The notes under the pieces: model-generated
What the model was told of the DNA's origin: nothing
Databases searched by the model: none
The model's input: the letters and a program-made list of their open reading frames with translations, nothing else
Source: Bugula neritina
Taxonomy: Eukaryota; Bryozoa; Gymnolaemata; Cheilostomatida; Bugulidae
Assembly: GCA_964035545.1 (NCBI GenBank)
Contig: OZ037767.1
Coordinates: 10,282,207-10,346,206, forward strand
DNA: 64,000 nt
Reading direction: 5' to 3'
Shown here: positions 60,201 to 64,000 of the stretch, one piece after another
Layout: the number at the start of each line of letters is the position of its first letter
How positions within the stretch are numbered: position 1 is the first letter of the stretch
Position numbers and translations under genes: made by a program

Positions 60201-63030
60201 AATATCACAAGTTTGTTTAAAACGGCAATGATATGAAACGGCAATGGTTTTCACTAGATATTTCAATATAAACAGATCTTGCATATCTTTATAATACGTA
60301 TAGTCTTAAAGAGTACTAGAAAGAAGGTTCTAGAAGTTGGGGAGGCACAAACCTGGTTTTTCTACAGACTCTTCTACTAGAATCATCAGGGGATTCGTAA
60401 GAGCTGATCTGGCAATTTCAATAGATGTCTCATCATCATCCTGCGAATAAGAAGCTAAATAGTATAAATACTGAAGAATGATTGGTCAGTTAAACACTAG
60501 GTCAATAAGATTTAAAGCTGTCAACAGACAGGGAATATTAGGTAAATATGATAAGATTTAAACTCCAGTTGTGTTTAAACCGTAGCAACACGGTATTGTA
60601 AAGTTATTCTGAATCTGATTTTATAACTACAAACACTAGTCTTAGAGTAAATACTTAAGGCAATAAAACAGTGTTTATTTATCTCACTTGATGGAGTTAT
60701 GAGCTTACCAAGGATTTGAATTTGCTGCACTAAGGCTATATAGCTTAGGCCTATTAAGGGCTATTTTGACAAGAGAAATTCTAACCATATTACTAGTGAA
60801 AAAATTTACCAAACTTTTTGAAATCTAATGAAGATGAAAAATCTATCTCTTATAGCTGGTAAAGGATGCTATATTCAGAATGGTGGACACTTTGTACAAC
60901 ACATTAACCTACCATAATTCATGTAAAACAGAAACTTATTAATAATCTCATTTCTTGAAACTGTAATTGAAATTCTGTTCAACATTCTGACTCGCAAACC
61001 AAATTGATTTAATTTATATTTCACAGGAATAAATGGCAGAAAATTTAGCTAAAAATAAATAAAACAACTATATTTATAGAACAAAGAAATATAAAATTGT
61101 CTGTACAATGGCCTACCAGTAAAAGGTCATGTTGAGACGGGGGCTTAGAGAACTGCCCAATTTGTATATCAGTGCCAGATGATCCTGGACTAAGAAAATC
61201 CTCTCTATTAACTGTGGGTTTGGTTTCCCTGGAAGCCACTCGAGACCGAGCATACTTCAAACTAGATCTTCTGTATCTGTACGAGTACGTAGGTTTGGGG
61301 GAGAAAAACACTTCCGGCTCGTTGAAATTCAACCTGCCCTTCTTAGCTTTGATACCGTCAGCCTCCCGGGCAGCTTCATCTGTAATGAGAACACAACTCC
61401 TTTGAATAATATTCAAATAAACATGTTTCTGAGTAACTCAAGTTGTTTGTAGCTTTTGCTGAGGGTCTCTGTGTGTGTGTGTGTGTGTGTGTGTGTCTGT
61501 GTGTGTGTCTGTGTGTGTGTGTGTCTGTGTGTGTGTGTCTGTGTGTGTGTGTCTGTGTGTGTCTGTGTGTGTGTGTGTCTGTGTGTGTGTGTCTGTGTGT
61601 GCGTGTGCGTCTGTGTGTGTGTCTGTGTGTGTGTCTGTGTGTGCGTGCGCGTGTGTGTTGTGTATGCGAGCACACACCATAAGTAAAACATTCTGAAATC
61701 AAATAAAGTCTTCCTGCACAGGCCAGAATAATATAAATTATAAGTTAATAATTTCATTTAGTCTAACATAAAATAATATTAAAAGCTCTTTTAGGTTCAA
61801 ACATTTCATAAATAATCTACGATGAATGATGTAGCCAATAGCTACTCCTTGAAAGACACAAATTATGCTGCACAACTTCAAAGTCATCCAAATTTAATAA
61901 ACACTTGCCTGACAAGTACCTGCTATAATGTGTCAAATGACTGACAGTAAATATCTGACAAGTATCTGCTATGATGTGTCAAAGACTGACAGGAAATGTC
62001 TGACATAAAAAGCTTACCGGAGGCCTTCACAGGAAATCCTTGACTTTCAAGTATTTTTGCCACAGCTTTCTGCACGTGTAGAGTAAAGATTCGCGTGTCC
62101 TTACTCGGATAGAGTGGCGTAGAAGGATACAATTTCTCGTTCAAGTACGCCTTGCGCTGCCGCCGTCTCCTGTTCCGTTTTCCAGCTTGCTGCCAGTTCA
62201 TCTTCACCATAAATATCTTATCTTCAACATCACAATCAGCAAACACTATAGAAATTAAAACAAAACTTTTTTAAACAAACAGAGCTGTACCTAACTATGT
62301 CATGGGTTCAAATTCAGGCCGGGCCATTGGTGATGTCAGAAAGAGCACCTGCTCATACTTGCCCTTGTGTGTCGCAGCATGCATAGTCTATAGCTCACTT
62401 CAAAAACCTTTACCATAAAGCTTTCTTCTGTATATAGAGAGCTTAAGCAAATGTGAATTTCCTATTTATGAGATAAATACCTACCAAATGTCTTATGAAT
62501 TTTAACCTGTGCCTTCTTAAAATTAATTTTGCTTTTCAGGCCATCAGCAGGATAGGATTGGTTCAAATGTGCCTGGAAGTCTCTGTGTAGCAAAGGTTCC
62601 AAAGCGTTATTCAGTTGAACGAGGTCGGGACCCTTACACCTGAATGTGAGACACAAGACTATCTTTAGGGCTGCACTGACGCACAGTATCTGACATACAA
62701 ACTAACAAAACACTCGCAATCACTTAAAACAGTGACTGGCTTTCTCACAGATACTAACCGGTCAATGATAACTTTTACTAAAAATTTTTGCTGCTGTGGA
62801 AGAAGACATTGGAAATTTCTCATAATCGTTTTGCTTTCCAGTCTTCGTGATAGTAATGCGCTGTAACAAAAATAACAACTCATCAATAACGATAAACAGT
62901 ACCGTGCACGGGATTAGCAAGTAAGTAGATCAAGTGCTCACCTGGAAGAATAAGGGCATCCTAATTTGGACGTGCTAAGGACAGGAAGTGGAGGAACAGA
63001 CAGAACACTTCCTGTATCCAATGAGTCCAT
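35147..63030 (-). CDS. F-box and seven-bladed WD40 protein, 31 exons, 1653 aa
   Basis: Exons (5' to 3', minus): 63030-62942, 62860-62759, 62639-62485, 62245-62018, 61379-61117, 60440-60353, 59503-59402, 58866-58051, 57420-57309, 56802-56586, 55932-55728, 55024-54895, 52471-52353, 51567-51485, 51177-50947, 50586-50349, 49786-49613, 49154-49059, 48780-48752, 48271-48192, 47722-47599, 47442-47355, 46807-46683, 45216-45088, 43951-43877, 43014-42920, 41946-41806, 41090-40904, 37507-37356, 35905-35818, 35347-35147. Phases agree throughout; the sum is 4962 nt. Layout: unassigned basic N-terminal part (1-280), long Ser/Thr-rich low-order stretch (centred on exon 8), F-box (about 955-1005), linker, WD40 propeller (about 1299-1610), short basic tail. 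F-box/WD40 proteins normally act as substrate receptors of SCF ubiquitin ligases: the F-box binds Skp1 and the propeller binds substrate. The F-box sits unusually far in, and the N-terminal 900 residues match nothing I know. I do not equate it with FBXW7 or FBXW10. Confidence 0.82.
37588..37659 (+). other. tRNA-like Pol III sequence, antisense in intron 28
   Basis: Box A TGGTGTAATGG (37595-37605) and box B GGTTCAAATCC (37638-37648) are perfect to consensus, with a T-arm of five exact pairs (CTGGG/CCCAG) and a D-stem GTGT/ACAC. The anticodon stem CTGGC/GCCGG closes a six-base loop TTGCAA, one short of normal. The acceptor stem pairs poorly. It is probably a tRNA pseudogene or SINE head rather than a working tRNA. 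Confidence 0.6.
38150..38262. repeat. Homopurine tract with internal duplication
   Basis: A G/A-rich stretch of about 110 nt contains GAAAGAAGGGGAGAGCAGGG twice in tandem. On the transcribed strand it is polypyrimidine. Confidence 0.8.
39388..39471. repeat. AT microsatellite
   Basis: Two AT runs split by TTTACTTATATACATT. Confidence 0.97.
39742..39893. repeat. 19-nt minisatellite in intron 28
   Basis: Eight copies of CTGAGCTAGGTACACTCAG with few changes. The unit is partly self-complementary (CTGAG and CTCAG ends). Confidence 0.96.
40712..40910 (-). repeat. Duplicated donor region of F-box/WD40 exon 28
   Basis: On the minus strand the donor GTAAGTTGTATTCCC recurs as GTAAATT, GTAAGTTGGTAAGTTATTCCC and GTAAGTTATATT within about 110 nt. 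AGCGTCACG from the exon end recurs near 40716-40724. Confidence 0.8.
41128..41290 (-). mobile_element. SINE-related copy 5, diverged subfamily
   Basis: The reverse complement shares ATCCAATCATATTGCTCCCG, GGTAGGAGGCACAG and CTTAGCC with the copy at 56863-57070. It is related to the main SINE body but carries an extra internal segment. Confidence 0.7.
41415..41655. repeat. 28-nt minisatellite in intron 27
   Basis: About eight copies of a unit containing CCATTATTAATTAACTCATA. Confidence 0.95.
42491..42508. other. Perfect 18-bp palindrome
   Basis: ATTTTCGCATGCGAAAAT is exactly self-complementary. It lies next to AGGGCCACACTGTGCG, which resembles a transposon end, but I found no matching partner end. 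Confidence 0.6.
43264..43428. mobile_element. Inverted-ended nonautonomous element, copy M1
   Basis: The ends AGGTGCAACGGTGGAGAAATT and AATTTCTCCATTACTGCACC are inverted. An 11-bp direct repeat TGAGTTCTCCA flanks it (43253-43263 and 43429-43439). The internal block TAGCCTAAGTTCTTTAAT is shared with copies M2 and M3. No coding capacity. Confidence 0.8.
44585..44729. mobile_element. Inverted-ended nonautonomous element, copy M2
   Basis: The ends AGGTGCAGTAATAGAGAAATT and AATTTCTCGATTACTACACCT are inverted. The interior is the same as M1 but shorter (the GGGGCCAGGTTGAAAG part is missing). Confidence 0.82.
45293..45474. repeat. GAGT tetranucleotide microsatellite
   Basis: GAGT/GAGTAAGT/GAATGAGT units, about 45 copies, upstream of exon 45216-45088 in transcript sense. 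Confidence 0.97.
45692..45898. repeat. Compound AGT/AGC trinucleotide repeat
   Basis: AGTAGTAGCAGTGCTGGTAG-like blocks. It is open in all frames on both strands (Ser, Val or Thr/Leu-rich translations), which explains four spurious open frames. Confidence 0.95.
47450..47530. repeat. 25-nt tandem repeat before F-box/WD40 exon 22
   Basis: Three copies of a unit with AAGGAACTAAAGCTATACTT. In transcript sense each reads TTCCTTGT...GTATAG, resembling the real acceptor CTTGTATGATGTATGTTGTAG beside them. Confidence 0.85.
48372..48615. repeat. 15-nt minisatellite in intron 19
   Basis: About 16 copies of ACATGTAATACTAGC with A/G variants. The period is a multiple of three, so it yields long artefactual open frames. 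Confidence 0.96.
48752..48780 (-). CDS. F-box/WD40 exon 19: 29-nt micro-exon
   Basis: It codes GQDDSKEQK after completing a split codon. Acceptor GTGTAG, donor GTATGT. Phase 1 in and phase 0 out match both neighbours. It lies in the acidic linker between the F-box and the propeller. Confidence 0.7.
50037..50240 (+). mobile_element. SINE copy 3 (tRNA-derived family)
   Basis: Box A TGGTCTGGTGG, box B GGGGTTCAATCCC, then the family body (GGAAGAGCATTTAGTCATAA) and tail CTCACAGGGATGG. It lies antisense in intron 16 of the F-box/WD40 gene. Confidence 0.88.
50349..51177 (-). CDS. F-box/WD40 exons 15-16: F-box
   Basis: The F-box reads [19 protein letters not shown] at the end of exon 51177-50947 and continues [19 protein letters not shown] in exon 50586-50349. 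That is the L-P-x-x-x-L..I-F-x-Y-L and C-R-x-W pattern. The intron falls inside the motif, phase 0. The acceptor of exon 15 could instead be at 51163, which would drop five residues without changing frame. Confidence 0.88.
50700..50940. repeat. 29-nt minisatellite at donor of F-box/WD40 exon 15
   Basis: About eight copies of a unit with GTTATAGTTAGTCATATACT and CTAGTTACAGT. In transcript sense it starts within 10 nt of the donor of exon 51177-50947. Confidence 0.93.
53254..53420. mobile_element. Inverted-ended nonautonomous element, copy M3
   Basis: The left end is diverged (AGGAGCAGTAGTGAAGAAATT); the right end TTTTCTCGATTACTACACCT is intact. It shares CCCAAGTTCTTTAATTTT with M1 and M2. Confidence 0.8.
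54385..54740. repeat. 35-nt minisatellite in intron 12
   Basis: About ten copies of a unit containing CATCTGATAGCAGGTGATTG and ATTATCATAAG, some with CAACAAA replacing part of the unit. Confidence 0.96.
56863..57070 (+). mobile_element. SINE-related copy 4, diverged subfamily
   Basis: Degraded box A (TGGTTTAGTAG), then ATTCAATCATATTGCTCCCG, GGTAGGAGGCACAG, CTTAGCC and tail GGGGTTCTCACGAGATGG. It is close to the copy at 41128-41290, from which a subfamily can be inferred. Confidence 0.78.
58051..58866 (-). CDS. F-box/WD40 exon 8: 816-nt Ser/Thr-rich exon
   Basis: By far the largest exon of the gene. It opens [17 protein letters not shown], then becomes Ser/Thr/Ala/Val-rich with few hydrophobic blocks, and ends in basic [12 protein letters not shown]. 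It is probably disordered. The opposite strand carries a 175-codon open frame that is a shadow of this exon. Confidence 0.85.
58962..59145 (-). mobile_element. SINE copy 6, minus orientation
   Basis: The reverse complement has box-B-like GGTTCGAGTTC, GCATCCAGTCATAATTACTC, CCTTAGCCGGC and tail GGGATAGTGACAATGAGC. It lies in intron 7 of the F-box/WD40 gene, head-to-head with copy 7. Confidence 0.85.
59175..59372 (+). mobile_element. SINE copy 7 with 13-bp target-site duplication
   Basis: Box A TGGTCTAGAGG, box B GGGTTCGATC, family body and tail ending CTTGTGCG. AGTTGAATAAAGA flanks it exactly at 59162-59174 and 59373-59385, the mark of a retroposed insertion. The right edge is about 15 nt from the donor of exon 59503-59402. 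Confidence 0.93.
59402..63030 (-). CDS. F-box/WD40 exons 1-7: unassigned N-terminal region
   Basis: The start ATG at 63030 opens [16 protein letters not shown]. Later parts include helical [15 protein letters not shown], a basic cluster [11 protein letters not shown] (possible nuclear signal), [19 protein letters not shown], and an Arg/Tyr-rich segment [18 protein letters not shown]. No domain was recognised. The pieces read as conserved structured protein rather than filler, but I have no homologue to name. Confidence 0.75.
59535..59748. repeat. 17-nt minisatellite before F-box/WD40 exon 7
   Basis: About 12 copies of TACATATTCAACAGTTA. In transcript sense its unit GAATATGTGTAACTGTAG resembles the true acceptor GAATATGTAACTCTTACAG of exon 59503-59402. 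Confidence 0.94.
61469..61662. repeat. TG/TCTG microsatellite in intron 4
   Basis: Alternating GT runs broken regularly by TC (TGTGTGTCTG). It is the source of Cys/Val and His/Thr open frames on both strands. Confidence 0.98.
62290..62445 (+). mobile_element. SINE copy 8, 5' truncated
   Basis: It starts near TGTCATGGGTTCAAATTC (box B), then GGCCATTGGTGATGTCAGAA and a diverged tail. It lies in intron 3 of the F-box/WD40 gene. Confidence 0.75.
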
Positions 63031-64000
63031 GTTGAAGCCTTTTTTCATGATTAAAATATATTTATGGGTAAATGCCAAGCATTTCCTTATTCAATCTGTT
63101 CACCTGGTATTGAATAAAACTCAACAGTAAAACTAAAAGTTAACTATAAATCCCAAGTTACTTCAGACCCACTGCAGTTAAACTTAATCAATGCAATTGA
63201 GTCAATTATTACTAAGTTAACCCATTAATGATTAACCATGATAATGATACTAATAGTGATAAATAATAAAGCAATTAAACTGAATCTAATGAGTTATTCA
63301 TATTGATATTGCTAATGAGCGAATGGCTGAGTCTAATGAGGCTACAGGTTAGACCTAATGAATCGTGCACTTATACAAAAAATAAGAGCCATAGAACTAG
63401 CAGTATGATCACTTAATGAAACTTATCATAATTTTATAATAATATTGATTATCAAATTATTAACATCAAATTCAATACTTTGGTCACTACTGTCAAATAG
63501 TGTCAGTTATTGCCATAGCTATTCTCTCTTGTTTCTAGACAACCAAGCCAAAAGTCGTGGAAATGGATAGGCTTAGATTCATAATTATCTTGAATGCGAT
63601 AAATGTTATGTTTACGCTTCAATAATAACCTTTCACAGTGGCGACTTGATTGATTAAATTAAATTAAAGTCGGGTTTAGCCTCCTAACATTGCGCGATTC
63701 CATTAATTTATACTTTCTATTTATGTCACATCTTTTCTAATTCGTTCATATTTTTCTTCATCCAATCTCAATTCAGAGCTATGGAAACAAATCAAAATGT
63801 CATTATATTTATCAATTATTTCATATCTAATCATTGTTCTGAGTGTGAATTTGCATCACTACTTTTACTCTAGAACATTTTTTAATGGAATTTTTATTAC
63901 TGTAGTGATCATTATATACACACTTATATTGCTACTTACACTAATAATTATAATAGCACTAAAAGTAAATTCCATTTCGGTTTCCATTGGCATTAGCATT
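63031..64000. other. 5' flank of F-box/WD40 gene
   Basis: AT-rich sequence without a supported exon on either strand. It should hold the 5' UTR and promoter; I could not place a TATA box or start site with confidence. Confidence 0.5.

Noticed and set aside
61376-61757. His/Thr and Cys/Val open frames
   Set aside because: Translations of the TG/TCTG microsatellite; only the start of exon 61379-61117 overlaps real coding sequence.

Overview
The window is animal nuclear DNA. Its genes are split by GT-AG introns, it is AT-rich, and its introns are full of minisatellites, microsatellites and short dispersed repeats. The protein set (ZW10, a receptor tyrosine kinase, a BMP2/4-type ligand, an F-box/WD40 protein) is metazoan. 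I cannot name the species. Large repeat-filled introns in an AT-rich background suggest a non-model invertebrate, but the phylum is not resolved here.

Layout. (1) 1-3590, + strand: the last five coding exons of ZW10, a kinetochore and ER-Golgi tether protein whose 5' part lies outside the window. (2) 4648-21450, + strand: a complete receptor tyrosine kinase in 18 coding exons (824 aa). It has a signal peptide, a cysteine-containing ectodomain I do not recognise, a fibronectin-III-like region, one membrane helix, a kinase domain with all catalytic residues, and a short tail. (3) 21451-27112: intergenic, mostly microsatellite and AT-rich sequence. (4) 29699-27113, - strand: a two-exon BMP2/4 (Dpp-class) precursor of 383 aa, tail-to-tail with the kinase gene. 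(5) 29700-35046: intergenic, with one weak exon candidate. (6) 63030-35147, - strand: a 31-exon gene for a 1653-aa protein with a long unassigned N-terminal half, a central F-box and a C-terminal seven-bladed WD40 propeller. (7) 63031-64000: upstream flank of that gene.

The three complete models were built by hand from splice sites and reading phase. Every junction agrees in phase, and the exon sums are exact multiples of three (2475, 1152 and 4962 nt). The WD40 part gives seven blades, which independently supports that model. The genes are not an operon. Their products act in separate processes: mitosis and trafficking, surface signalling, secreted morphogen, and probable SCF ubiquitin ligase.

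The most unusual feature is in the introns. Tandem arrays sit repeatedly at exon-intron junctions, and in many cases the repeat unit contains the donor or acceptor itself. The clearest case is kinase exon 15, whose acceptor and first exon bases occur three times in tandem and whose donor-like sequence recurs several times downstream. A tRNA-derived SINE family (about eight copies, one with a 13-bp target-site duplication), a family of about 150-170-bp elements with inverted ends (three copies) and one long foldback element are also present.
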